A DNA stretch of 8,084 nt from an uncultured Ruminococcus sp. (GCA_900551505.1 URWK01000054.1:1-8084), one strand, 5' to 3'; shown: positions 1 through 6,876, counted from the first letter of the stretch. Numbers and translations are program-made. The notes: generated from the letters alone by a model not told the origin.

Positions 1-21
1 ACCTTCAACTTTGTTGAAGGT
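1..21. repeat. Perfect 9-bp inverted repeat at the left edge
   Basis: ACCTTCAAC (1-9) and GTTGAAGGT (13-21) are exact reverse complements around TTT. It starts on base 1 and lies inside a coding frame, with no T run after it, so it is not a terminator. A fold-back at a contig end is a reasonable explanation. Confidence 0.7.
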
Positions 22-219
22 CGCCCCACACAAATTACAATTAAGAAGTCATTAAAAAAGTTTTTTGACGGAAACAAAATTCCTGCTTGCAAAAAACATA
101 GAAACAGAGTAAAATTTAAATTGCAGGATTTGAAGACGGATTATTCAGAAATAAAAAGCAAACAGCAAAAAATAATCAAGAAAACATTGAAAAATTCAGA
201 TATATATGCTTTAATATAA
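1..219 (+). CDS. Unrecognised protein, C-terminal 72 residues only (5' end cut by window)
   Basis: Frame 1 is open from the first base to a TAA at 217-219, with no start in view, so this is the 3' end of a longer gene. The visible tail is very rich in lysine (for example KKSLKKFFDG and IKKTLKNSD) and ends in DIYALI. It has no membrane segment and no motif I recognise, so I give no function. The codon style (AAA, ATA, AGA) matches the rest of the window, which supports real coding. The first nine bases form a perfect inverted repeat with bases 13-21, so the first three codons may be an end artefact. The gap to the next gene is 41 bases with no hairpin terminator, so it could be cotranscribed with the metallo-hydrolase gene. 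Confidence 0.6.
   Translation, partial: TFNFVEGRPTQITIKKSLKKFFDGNKIPACKKHRNRVKFKLQDLKTDYSEIKSKQQKIIKKTLKNSDIYALI
187..215 (+). promoter_or_regulatory. Candidate sigma-A promoter with extended -10, upstream of the MBL-fold gene
   Basis: TTGAAA at 187-192, a 17-base spacer and TTTAAT at 210-215 match the -35 and -10 consensus at five of six positions each. A TGC at 207-209 gives an extended -10. Transcription would start near 222, leaving a leader of about 40 bases before the ATG at 261. It lies inside the 3' end of the preceding gene, in AT-rich DNA where chance matches are common, so confidence is moderate. Confidence 0.4.
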
Positions 220-260
220 GGTATGGGGTTAAACATTAATGAAAGAGGTAACGGGGAAAT

Positions 261-1190
261 ATGGCTGATAAAAAGAAGTCTGCCGAAAAGAAAACTTTAA
301 AATCACTGATTTCAAAGATTGCAGGAATAATAGTTGTTTTAATACTTGCCTACTTTACAGCAGACCAGACAGGTGTTATTCAGACCGGAAACGACAGCAC
401 GGAAACTAACGGAGAAACCCTTGAAGTGCATTATATTGACGTAGGACAAGGCGACAGCATTTTTATAAAATGCGGTGGCGAAACTATGCTGATTGATGCA
501 GGCGAAAGAGATTACGGCGATGTCGTTACAAACTATATTAAAACACACAGTGACGGCACAAAGCTTGATATTGTGGTAGCTACACACCCGCATTCAGACC
601 ATATCGGAGGAATGGCAGAAGTCCTTGAAAATATGGGCGGAGCGAAAACGCTTATAGTTCCGAAAATAGTTGACCAGTACGTTCCGACAACAAAGACTTA
701 TGAAAAGTTTCTCAAAACAGTGGGAAACCTCGGAATGAAGCTTACACCTGCGAAAGTCGGCAACACATACAGCCTTGGGGCAGCTAAGATAGAAATTCTC
801 TCACCTGCAAAGGATAATTATGGCGATGATATGAATAATTATTCGGTTGTCACAAAGCTTACTTTCGGAGATAATTCATTCTTATTTACCGGAGATGCTG
901 AAAAAGAAGTTGAAGAAGAAATGATTAATAATGGTGTACTTACCGATATTGATGTTCTCAAGGCAGGTCATCACGGAAGTAATACATCTTCCTCACAAGC
1001 TTTTCTTGACGTGGTGAAGCCGGAATATGTTGTTATCCAGTGCGGAGCAGGCAATTCATACGGACACCCTCATGAAGAACCTATGCAGAGATTTTCGGCA
1101 CTTACAGACAAGATTTACAGAACCGATTTGCAGGGAAGTATTGTTATAACGTCCGATGGTCATTCACTGAACGTTTCATGTGAGAAATAA
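261..1190 (+). CDS. Membrane-anchored ComEC/Rec2-like metallo-beta-lactamase-fold hydrolase
   Basis: The 309-residue protein has a lysine-rich N-terminus, then one hydrophobic segment at about residues 15-34 (signal anchor or uncleaved signal peptide). The metallo-beta-lactamase fold starts at about residue 54 with the ComEC-type opening VHYIDVGQGDS. Metal-binding motifs are intact: THPHSDH (His109, His111, Asp113, His114), TGDAE (Asp212), GHHGS (236-240) and YGHPH (267-271). This resembles the C-terminal domain of the DNA-uptake protein ComEC, but the multi-spanning channel domain is absent. The family includes phosphodiesterases and nucleases; the substrate here is unknown, and the topology suggests action outside the membrane. 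The start at 261 follows AGAGG at 244-248 and a G run at 253-256. The DUF3006 gene begins 16 bases downstream, a pairing common in Clostridia. A competence role cannot be inferred from this alone. Confidence 0.88.
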   Translation: MADKKKSAEKKTLKSLISKIAGIIVVLILAYFTADQTGVIQTGNDSTETNGETLEVHYIDVGQGDSIFIKCGGETMLIDAGERDYGDVVTNYIKTHSDGTKLDIVVATHPHSDHIGGMAEVLENMGGAKTLIVPKIVDQYVPTTKTYEKFLKTVGNLGMKLTPAKVGNTYSLGAAKIEILSPAKDNYGDDMNNYSVVTKLTFGDNSFLFTGDAEKEVEEEMINNGVLTDIDVLKAGHHGSNTSSSQAFLDVVKPEYVVIQCGAGNSYGHPHEEPMQRFSALTDKIYRTDLQGSIVITSDGHSLNVSCEK

Positions 1191-1206
1191 AGGAGATTGA
1201 AACATT

Positions 1207-1425
1207 ATGATAATAGTGGACAGGATTGAAGGAACGACAACAGTTTGTGAAGAAGATGACGAACAACTTATTATAGAAAATCAACAGCAACTCAGGGAAA
1301 TTGTACATGAAGGAGATGTTCTCATACGCAATGACGATGGAACATATTCCGTTGACAGGGAAATGACACAGAAAAGGCGTGAATATATTCTTGAACTTCA
1401 AAGAAAGTTATGGGATTTCGATTAA
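1207..1425 (+). CDS. DUF3006 family small protein
   Basis: A 72-residue protein opening MIIVDRIEGTTTVCEEDD, with GDVLIRNDDGTYSVD in the middle and a charged helical tail (QKRREYILELQRKLWDF). This matches the usual DUF3006 plan: a small N-terminal beta domain with the (I/V)DRxEG start, a GDV/L turn and a C-terminal helix. It has no signal peptide and is probably cytoplasmic. AGGAG at 1191-1195 directly follows the stop of the MBL-fold gene and lies 11 bases before the ATG, so translation of the two is probably linked. Family function is unknown; its recurrent position beside ComEC-like MBL genes suggests a shared job, which is inference. The call rests on motif memory and context. Confidence 0.75.
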   Translation: MIIVDRIEGTTTVCEEDDEQLIIENQQQLREIVHEGDVLIRNDDGTYSVDREMTQKRREYILELQRKLWDFD

Positions 1426-1457
1426 TCCGAAAATTAAAACGTAGGGACGGTAAAGCA

Positions 1458-2345
1458 ATGAAAAATGATATATTTGAAACGATACACCAGATGTACGGTC
1501 AGATGTCAAAAGGTCAGAAAAGAATATCAGATTATATACTCAAAAATTACGATAAGGCGGCATTTATGACGGCTGCGAAGCTTGGCGAAACGGTCGGCAT
1601 AAGTGAATCTACAGTTGTCAGATTCGCCACAGAAATAGGATTTGACGGATACCCTGCATTCCAGACAGCGTTGAACGAAGTTATGAGAACACGTCTTACT
1701 GCTATTCAGAGAATAGAAGTTGCAGATACTCAGCTTGGCACGGGTGATGTACTTGAAAATGTGCTTAACCTCGACATTGAGAGAATAAAGAAAACTATGG
1801 AATGTTGTTCAAGAGAGCAGTTCAATAAGGTTGTTGATGCAATAGCAACGGCGGAAACAGTATATGTTATCGGCTCGAGAAGTGCAGAAACTATCGGGAA
1901 ATTCCTTGAATATTACCTTAATCTCATGATGAAGAACGTGCATTTTGTAAATACGGCAGGAGCAGGCGGAATGTTTCAGAGGCTTATTCACGTTTCGGAA
2001 AAAGATGTGGTAATAGCCATAAGCTTCCCGAGATACTCGAAACAGACAGCCGATGCCATGCGATATGCTTCGGAGAGGAAGGCAAGGGTAATTGCACTTA
2101 CCGACAGCGAACAGTCACCGATTGCACAGAATGCTAATTATCTTCTGCTCGCAAGAAGTGATATGGTTTCGTTTGCGGATTCGCTTGTAGCACCTTTAAG
2201 CCTGGTCAATGCTCTTATAGTGGCTCTCGGAATGAAGAAAAAAGACACTGTCGCAAAGAACTTTGAGAATCTCGAAGAACTTTGGGACAGATACGGCGTT
2301 TACGAAATCTACAGCCACAACAACGGCAGTAAAGACGTTAAATGA
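1458..2345 (+). CDS. RpiR/MurR family transcriptional regulator (HTH_6 plus SIS domain)
   Basis: This 295-residue protein has an N-terminal RpiR-type helix-turn-helix (about 1-77; recognition part AAKLGETVGISESTVVRFA at 39-57) and a C-terminal SIS sugar-phosphate-binding domain (about 120-260). SIS signatures are VYVIGSRSA (135-143), AISFPRYSKQT (187-197) and ALTDSEQSPIA (213-223). Family members usually repress or activate sugar or amino-sugar genes in response to a phosphosugar. No sugar gene is adjacent here, so the target and effector are unknown. The ATG at 1458 is chosen because AGGGACGG (1443-1450) sits at proper spacing and the protein then begins at the family's usual N-terminus. An upstream in-frame ATG at 1410 would overlap the DUF3006 gene and add a basic tail with no family counterpart. 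The stop overlaps the ribosome binding site of the next gene. Confidence 0.9.
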   Translation: MKNDIFETIHQMYGQMSKGQKRISDYILKNYDKAAFMTAAKLGETVGISESTVVRFATEIGFDGYPAFQTALNEVMRTRLTAIQRIEVADTQLGTGDVLENVLNLDIERIKKTMECCSREQFNKVVDAIATAETVYVIGSRSAETIGKFLEYYLNLMMKNVHFVNTAGAGGMFQRLIHVSEKDVVIAISFPRYSKQTADAMRYASERKARVIALTDSEQSPIAQNANYLLLARSDMVSFADSLVAPLSLVNALIVALGMKKKDTVAKNFENLEELWDRYGVYEIYSHNNGSKDVK

Positions 2346-2350
2346 AAGGA
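2345..2350 (+). promoter_or_regulatory. Ribosome binding site that selects a TTG start for the flavoprotein
   Basis: AAAGGA begins on the last base of the regulator's TGA and lies 8 bases upstream of TTG at 2359. No ATG or GTG in the flavoprotein frame has comparable spacing. The nearby ATG at 2342 is in another frame and stops after six codons. Confidence 0.65.
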
Positions 2351-2358
2351 TTGAAAGT

Positions 2359-3603
2359 TTGAACAGATTTGATATAATAGTAATAGGCGGAGGAGCTTCG
2401 GGAATTTTTTCGGCTGTTACGGCAGGCAGACTGGGAAAGAAAGTTGCGGTAATCGAAAAGAACAGACGTATCGGCAGAAAGCTTGCAATTACGGGAAAAG
2501 GCAGATGTAATGTTACGAATGACTGTAATGATGTCGGCGAGCTTATGGCGAATATTCCCGTAAACCCAAGGTTTCTTTACAGTGCGTTTTCCTCATGTAT
2601 GCCACAGGATATTATTGATTTCTTTGAAAAGGATTGCGGAGTAGCTTTAAAGACCGAAAGAGGAAACAGAGTATTCCCTGTCAGCGACAAGGCGGAAGAT
2701 ATTGTTAAGGCTCTCGAAAAGTCCGCAAACAAAGCAGGCGTAAAAATATTTCTCAGCAAGGCGGTTACGGAACTTATCATAGATGAGCAGGACGGCAGAA
2801 AAGTATGTTGCGGCGTAAGATGCGGAAAAGAAGAATTTTATGCGGAATCCGTAATTGTTGCAACGGGCGGAATGTCATATCCGCTTACCGGTTCAACGGG
2901 TGACGGTTACAGATTTGCGAAAAGTGCAGGTCATAAAGTTACCGAACTTTCGCCGTCACTTGTGCCGATAGTTACAGAAGAAAAGTATTGTAAGGATATG
3001 ATGGGGCTTTCACTGAAAAATGTAACCCTTTCACTTTTCAGAGACAAAAAACTTGTATCAAAGGAAATGGGCGAAATGCTTTTTACTCATTTCGGAGTTT
3101 CAGGACCTCTTGTGCTTTCCGCAAGCTCGCTTATAAGAGAACCCGAAAAACACAAGTACACTATGAAGATAGATTTGAAGCCTGCTCTTACCCCTGAACA
3201 GCTTGACGCACGCTTACAACGTGATTTTTCGGAGAACATAAATAAGGACTTCATAAATTCGCTGAACAAGCTTTTACCTTCCGCAATGATACCTGTTGTT
3301 GTGAAGCTTGCGGGAATACCGCAGAATCTGAAAGTTAACCAGATTTCAAAACAGCAGAGATTAAACCTTGCGGAACTGCTGAAAAATTTTCCGCTTACGG
3401 TTAAAGAATTCCGACCCATAGAAGAAGCCATTATTACAAGTGGCGGTATTTCGGTAAGGGAGATAGAACCTAAAACCATGAAATCAAAACTTGTGGAAGG
3501 ACTTTATTTTGCGGGAGAAGTAATTGATGTTGATGCGTATACGGGCGGTTTTAATTTACAGATAGCATTTGCAACAGGTTTTACAGCGGGACAGAATGCA
3601 TAA
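2359..3603 (+). CDS. HI0933/YhiN family NAD(P)/FAD-dependent oxidoreductase
   Basis: With the TTG start the protein has 414 residues, the family's normal size. The dinucleotide-binding Rossmann motif is near the N-terminus (IIVIGGGASG, 6-15), followed by the signature GRKLAITGKGRCNVTN (39-54). Other family blocks are ATGGMSYPLTGSTGDGY, LFTHFGVSGP (around 241-250) and the C-terminal flavin motif AGEVIDVDAYTGGFNLQ (385-401). Members bind FAD non-covalently. They are often labelled aminoacetone oxidase-like, but the physiological substrate is poorly established and I do not assign one. It is probably cytoplasmic. The frame extends upstream to an ATG at 2263, but that adds 32 residues overlapping the regulator gene and precedes the Rossmann strand without homology, so TTG is preferred. 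It lies 13 bases after the regulator and 31 bases before cmk, in the operon. Confidence 0.9.
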   Translation: MNRFDIIVIGGGASGIFSAVTAGRLGKKVAVIEKNRRIGRKLAITGKGRCNVTNDCNDVGELMANIPVNPRFLYSAFSSCMPQDIIDFFEKDCGVALKTERGNRVFPVSDKAEDIVKALEKSANKAGVKIFLSKAVTELIIDEQDGRKVCCGVRCGKEEFYAESVIVATGGMSYPLTGSTGDGYRFAKSAGHKVTELSPSLVPIVTEEKYCKDMMGLSLKNVTLSLFRDKKLVSKEMGEMLFTHFGVSGPLVLSASSLIREPEKHKYTMKIDLKPALTPEQLDARLQRDFSENINKDFINSLNKLLPSAMIPVVVKLAGIPQNLKVNQISKQQRLNLAELLKNFPLTVKEFRPIEEAIITSGGISVREIEPKTMKSKLVEGLYFAGEVIDVDAYTGGFNLQIAFATGFTAGQNA

Positions 3604-3634
3604 AATAAATATATTACGAAAAGAGAGGATACCA

Positions 3635-4297
3635 ATGAGTATTAATATAGCGATTGATGGCCCTGCGGGAGCAGGAAAAAGCAGTGTAGCCAAGGCTCTT
3701 GCGAAAGATTTGAATTATATATATGTTGATACGGGTGCTTTGTACAGAGCAGTTGCATACTATGTTTCAGGCAAGGGAGCAGACACAAAAAGTATTGAGC
3801 AGGTAGAACCTTTGCTTAAAGATGTGAAAATCGAACTGAAATTCATAGACGGAACGCAGAGAGTATTTCTCAATGGTACAGATGTTTCAGACCTCATAAG
3901 GACACCTGAAATTTCTATGGGGGCTTCAAATGTTTCCGCATTGCCGTGTGTGAGAAAATTCCTGTTTGAATTACAACGTTCGATTGCCCGTGAGAATAAT
4001 GTGATTATGGACGGCAGGGATATAGGAACGGTTGTTCTTCCTGATGCACAGCTTAAAATTTTCCTTACCGCTTCACCTGAAGAAAGAGCAACAAGAAGAT
4101 TTAACGAGTTGCAGGAAAAATGTAATTGTCCTACATATGCGGAAGTGCTTGCGGACATAAAGACCCGTGATTACAATGACAGTCACAGGGCAACAGCCCC
4201 TTTAAAGCAGGCTGATGATGCGGTGCTTATCGACAGTACGGATATGACATTCAATGAAGTTGCAGAGAAGATAAAGACATTGATAAACGGCATATAA
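3635..4297 (+). CDS. cmk: Cytidylate kinase
   Basis: A 220-residue kinase that transfers phosphate from ATP to CMP or dCMP, supplying CDP and dCDP for nucleic acid and phospholipid synthesis in the cytoplasm. The P-loop GPAGAGKSS is at 9-17. The nucleotide-monophosphate region DTGALYR is at 32-38 and LIRTPEIS at 87-94. The signature MDGRDIGTVVLPDA is at 125-138, lid arginines lie within EERATRR (149-155), and the CMP-specific tail contains RDYNDSHR and APLKQADDAVLID (about 178-200). All expected motifs are present and the length is typical. The ATG at 3635 follows AGAGAGGA (3622-3629) with a 5-base spacer. A longer reading from 3569 would overlap the flavoprotein gene and is unlikely. It sits directly before the acyltransferase and IspH-S1 genes; cmk beside an S1-domain gene recurs in many bacteria. 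Confidence 0.97.
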   Translation: MSINIAIDGPAGAGKSSVAKALAKDLNYIYVDTGALYRAVAYYVSGKGADTKSIEQVEPLLKDVKIELKFIDGTQRVFLNGTDVSDLIRTPEISMGASNVSALPCVRKFLFELQRSIARENNVIMDGRDIGTVVLPDAQLKIFLTASPEERATRRFNELQEKCNCPTYAEVLADIKTRDYNDSHRATAPLKQADDAVLIDSTDMTFNEVAEKIKTLINGI

Positions 4298-4313
4298 CAA
4301 GAGGAGTGGCAAA

Positions 4314-4928
4314 ATGTATTTTTTACTCAGGCAAATAGTGTTGCTGATTTATAAGATAGCGTATAATCTTTCATTTGAAGGACTTGAAAATATTCCGAAA
4401 GAGGGAGGATATATTTACGCCTCTAATCACAGAAGTTACGCAGACCCTGTTCTTATAAGCCTTAAAGTTCCGGTTCGCTTTAACTACATGGCGAAAAAGG
4501 AATTGTTCAAAAATCCGTTTTTCAGTGCATTGATAAGAGCGTTCGGAGCTTTTCCTGTCGAAAGAGGTACAGGCGATACTTCCATAATTGAAACTTCGAT
4601 AGAAAAGCTTGAAAAGGGGAAGAATCTTGTAATCTTTCCGGAAGGTACTCGTTCCAAAGACGGCAAGGTAGGTGCAGGCAAATCAGGTGTAGCGATGATT
4701 GCGGCCAAGGCAGGTGTGGACGTTATACCGGTCGGAATAGTTTTCGAGGGCAAGCTTTCATTCAGAAAAAAAGTTGTTGTTAAATATGGTAAGCCCATAA
4801 GTGCGGAAAACCTTAAAATCAGCGATAACCCGACAACAAAGGAATTAAGAGGCTTGAAAAAGACCATAATGGCAAGTATTACGGAACTTGTTGAAGGTGA
4901 CGTTAAGAAACTCGGAGAGGGTAATTGA
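4314..4928 (+). CDS. plsC: 1-acyl-sn-glycerol-3-phosphate acyltransferase (PlsC family)
   Basis: A 204-residue membrane-associated acyltransferase. It should add the second acyl chain to lysophosphatidic acid, giving phosphatidic acid, the common phospholipid precursor. The N-terminus is hydrophobic (about residues 3-20) and could anchor it at the inner membrane face. The catalytic NHxxxxD motif is intact as NHRSYAD (38-44). Block II is present around GAFPVERGTGD (77-87), the FPEGTRS phosphate-binding motif at 108-114, and IPVGI at 138-142. Its size is that of short Firmicute PlsC proteins. GAGGAG at 4301-4306 lies 7 bases before the ATG. The gene follows cmk by 16 bases and its stop is one base from the next start, so coupled translation is likely. 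The acyl donor cannot be read from the sequence. Confidence 0.93.
   Translation: MYFLLRQIVLLIYKIAYNLSFEGLENIPKEGGYIYASNHRSYADPVLISLKVPVRFNYMAKKELFKNPFFSALIRAFGAFPVERGTGDTSIIETSIEKLEKGKNLVIFPEGTRSKDGKVGAGKSGVAMIAAKAGVDVIPVGIVFEGKLSFRKKVVVKYGKPISAENLKISDNPTTKELRGLKKTIMASITELVEGDVKKLGEGN
4914..4921 (+). promoter_or_regulatory. Ribosome binding site for ispH-S1, inside plsC
   Basis: GGAGAGGG overlaps the last codons of plsC and lies 8 bases before ATG 4930. This selects the start that gives the canonical IspH N-terminus (MEITLAKSAGYCFGV) over the in-frame ATG at 4888. Confidence 0.7.
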
Positions 4929-4929
4929 T

Positions 4930-6876
4930 ATGGAAATAACATTGGCGAAATCAGCAGGTTACTGTTTCGGAGTGAGCAGGGCAATAAAGCTTGTGAATGA
5001 CGCACTCGACAACGGTAAAAAAGTTGCCACTCTCGGCGAAATCATTCACAATGCCGATGTGGTCAGAAACCTTGAAAAACGTGGTGCAAGAGTTGTAAAT
5101 GACATTGATGAAGTCGCTGACGATGAAATTCTTGTTATCCGTTCCCACGGAGTCGGTCAGGAAGTATACAATAAAATCCACGAAAGAAATCTTGAATGTA
5201 TAGATGCGACTTGTCCTTTCGTGGCGAAGATACACAAAATTGTAAGAGAGAAAAGCGATGAAGGTTATTTCATTCTTATTGCAGGTGACAAAAATCACCC
5301 CGAAGTCAAGGGCATAATTGGACACTGTGACCAAAATAACTACATGGTTTTTAGTAATGATGATGAGCTTAAAAAATTTCTTTTAAAAAAGCCAGTTTTT
5401 TTAGAAAAAAAGGTTGCAATTGTAGCCCAAACAACGTATAATATAGAGATATGGGGGACATGCATCGGAATACTGACAGATACCCTGCCTAACTTACAGA
5501 TTTTTGAAACTATCTGCATTGCCACCGACCAGAGACAAAACGATGCCATCGCTCTTGCGAAAGCTTCGGATGCTGTTGTCGTTATCGGAGGCAGGCACAG
5601 TTCAAATACGGACAAACTTTTCCGTGTGTGCAAACACTACTGCGGAAACGTCTTTCACATCGAAAACGCTTCCGAGCTTAATCTGAATGATTTCAGAGGA
5701 ATGAAGAAAGTAGGTATTACCGCAGGTGCTTCGACCCCTGCTTATATAATTGAGGAGGTATTAACACAAATGAGCGAAATTCAGAATGATGAAAACTTCG
5801 ACTTTGCGAAGGCTCTTGACGAGTCTTTCAAGAAAATACATGGAGGAGAGTGCGTAAAAGGTACAATCGAAAAGGTTGACGACGCAAAATCTATTGCTTA
5901 CGTAAACGTTGGAACAAAGCATACAGGTATCGTTTCACTCAGTGAACTTACAAACGACCCGTCACTCAAGGTTTCTGATGTTGTCAAGGAAGGCGATGAA
6001 GTTGAATTCATGGTTATTAAGGTTAATGACCAGGAAGGTATCGTAACACTTTCAAAGAAAAAGGTTGACGAAACAGCAGGCTTCAGAAAACTCGTTCAGG
6101 CTAAGGAAAACGGCGAAATCCTTCAGGGCAAGGTTCAGAAGGTTATCAAGGGCGGTATTATCGTTCTCTGCAACGGCGTTCAGGTATTTATCCCTGCTTC
6201 ACACACAGGTTTCCCAAGAGACTTCGACCTTACAACACTCGTAGGTCAGACTTTTGATGTGAAGATTATCGAAGCTGAAGAAAAACGCCACAACAGAGCT
6301 GTAGGTTCTATCAAGGAAGTTCAGAAGGCTCAGAAGGCTGAAGCTCAGAAGAAGTTCTGGGACGAAGCTGAAGTTGGCAAGGTTTACAAGGGCGAAGTAA
6401 AGTCACTTACAAACTACGGTGCATTCGTTGACCTCGGCGGAATTGACGGCATGGTTCACATTTCTGAACTCTCATGGGGCAGAATCAAGCACCCTTCAGA
6501 AGTTGTCAAGGTTGGCGATGTTCTTGAAGTTTACATCAAGGAACTCGACAAGGAAAAGAACAGAATTTCTCTTGGCTACAAGAAGACAGAAGATAACCCA
6601 TGGACAAAGTTCACAAATGAATATTCTGTAGGCGATGTTGTTAAGGCTAAGATTGTTTCAATCCCGGCTAAGAACTACGGTGCATTTGCAGAAATCATTC
6701 CGGGCGTTGACGGTCTTATTCATATTTCCCAGATTGCTAACCAGAGAGTTGAAAATGTAAGCGACATTCTCTCAGTAGGACAGGAAGTTGAAGCTGAAAT
6801 TATCGGCATCGAAGACGAAGACAAGAGAGTAAGCCTTTCAATGAGAAAGCTTGCTGAAGAAAATAACGAAGACTGA
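4930..6876 (+). CDS. ispH-rpsA: Bifunctional 4-hydroxy-3-methylbut-2-enyl diphosphate reductase (IspH) / S1 RNA-binding protein fusion
   Basis: A 648-residue fusion. Residues 1-280 are IspH, the [4Fe-4S] enzyme that makes IPP and DMAPP in the last step of the MEP pathway. The cluster ligands are present: Cys12 in GYCFGV, Cys95 in DATCPFV and Cys196 in ETICIATD. So are the substrate residues His40, His73, His123 with Glu125 (NHPE), the SSN at 224-226 and Ser268. Residues 306-637 hold four S1 domains (about 306-376, 395-461, 482-551, 567-637); the third has the clearest motif, NYGAFVDLGGIDGMVHISE. S1 domains bind RNA, but four repeats are fewer than the six of E. coli S1, so a ribosomal role is uncertain. 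Such fusions are known in Clostridia. Lysine codons switch from mostly AAA in the IspH half to mostly AAG in the S1 half, and an internal ribosome binding site lies near the junction. A strong terminator follows. Confidence 0.95.
   Translation: MEITLAKSAGYCFGVSRAIKLVNDALDNGKKVATLGEIIHNADVVRNLEKRGARVVNDIDEVADDEILVIRSHGVGQEVYNKIHERNLECIDATCPFVAKIHKIVREKSDEGYFILIAGDKNHPEVKGIIGHCDQNNYMVFSNDDELKKFLLKKPVFLEKKVAIVAQTTYNIEIWGTCIGILTDTLPNLQIFETICIATDQRQNDAIALAKASDAVVVIGGRHSSNTDKLFRVCKHYCGNVFHIENASELNLNDFRGMKKVGITAGASTPAYIIEEVLTQMSEIQNDENFDFAKALDESFKKIHGGECVKGTIEKVDDAKSIAYVNVGTKHTGIVSLSELTNDPSLKVSDVVKEGDEVEFMVIKVNDQEGIVTLSKKKVDETAGFRKLVQAKENGEILQGKVQKVIKGGIIVLCNGVQVFIPASHTGFPRDFDLTTLVGQTFDVKIIEAEEKRHNRAVGSIKEVQKAQKAEAQKKFWDEAEVGKVYKGEVKSLTNYGAFVDLGGIDGMVHISELSWGRIKHPSEVVKVGDVLEVYIKELDKEKNRISLGYKKTEDNPWTKFTNEYSVGDVVKAKIVSIPAKNYGAFAEIIPGVDGLIHISQIANQRVENVSDILSVGQEVEAEIIGIEDEDKRVSLSMRKLAEENNED
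5752..5772 (+). promoter_or_regulatory. Internal Shine-Dalgarno and possible start for a free S1-domain protein
   Basis: GAGGAGG at 5752-5758 is followed, after 11 bases, by an in-frame ATG at 5770. This point is Met281, just where IspH ends and the S1 part begins. Initiation here would yield a 368-residue protein with four S1 domains. The motif encodes IleGluGluVal, an ordinary end of an IspH helix, so it could be chance or a relic of once separate genes. Confidence 0.45.

Noticed and set aside
1410..1457. Upstream ATG that would extend the RpiR-type regulator by 16 residues
   Set aside because: It overlaps the DUF3006 coding end, has no good ribosome binding site, and adds a basic stretch absent from the family; ATG 1458 has a better site.
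3087..3479. Minus-strand open frame of 130 codons within the flavoprotein gene
   Set aside because: Antisense shadow of a conserved coding region, without a recognisable motif.
3569..3634. Extended N-terminus for cytidylate kinase
   Set aside because: It overlaps the flavoprotein gene, and the P-loop lies at the usual distance from ATG 3635, which has a strong ribosome binding site.
4484..5005. Minus-strand open frame of 173 codons across plsC and ispH
   Set aside because: It lies opposite two well-supported genes, has a serine/proline/phenylalanine-rich shadow composition and shows no domain motif.
5412..5427. Near-palindrome just after the second slippery heptamer as a frameshift stimulator
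   Set aside because: It has two G-T wobbles, almost no loop and no spacer from the heptamer, so it is unlikely to stimulate frameshifting.
4930..6876. IspH-S1 fusion as a new gene fusion or assembly join
   Set aside because: The fusion is already known in Clostridia, and the frame runs through the junction without disturbance. Only the internal start and codon switch are worth a second look.
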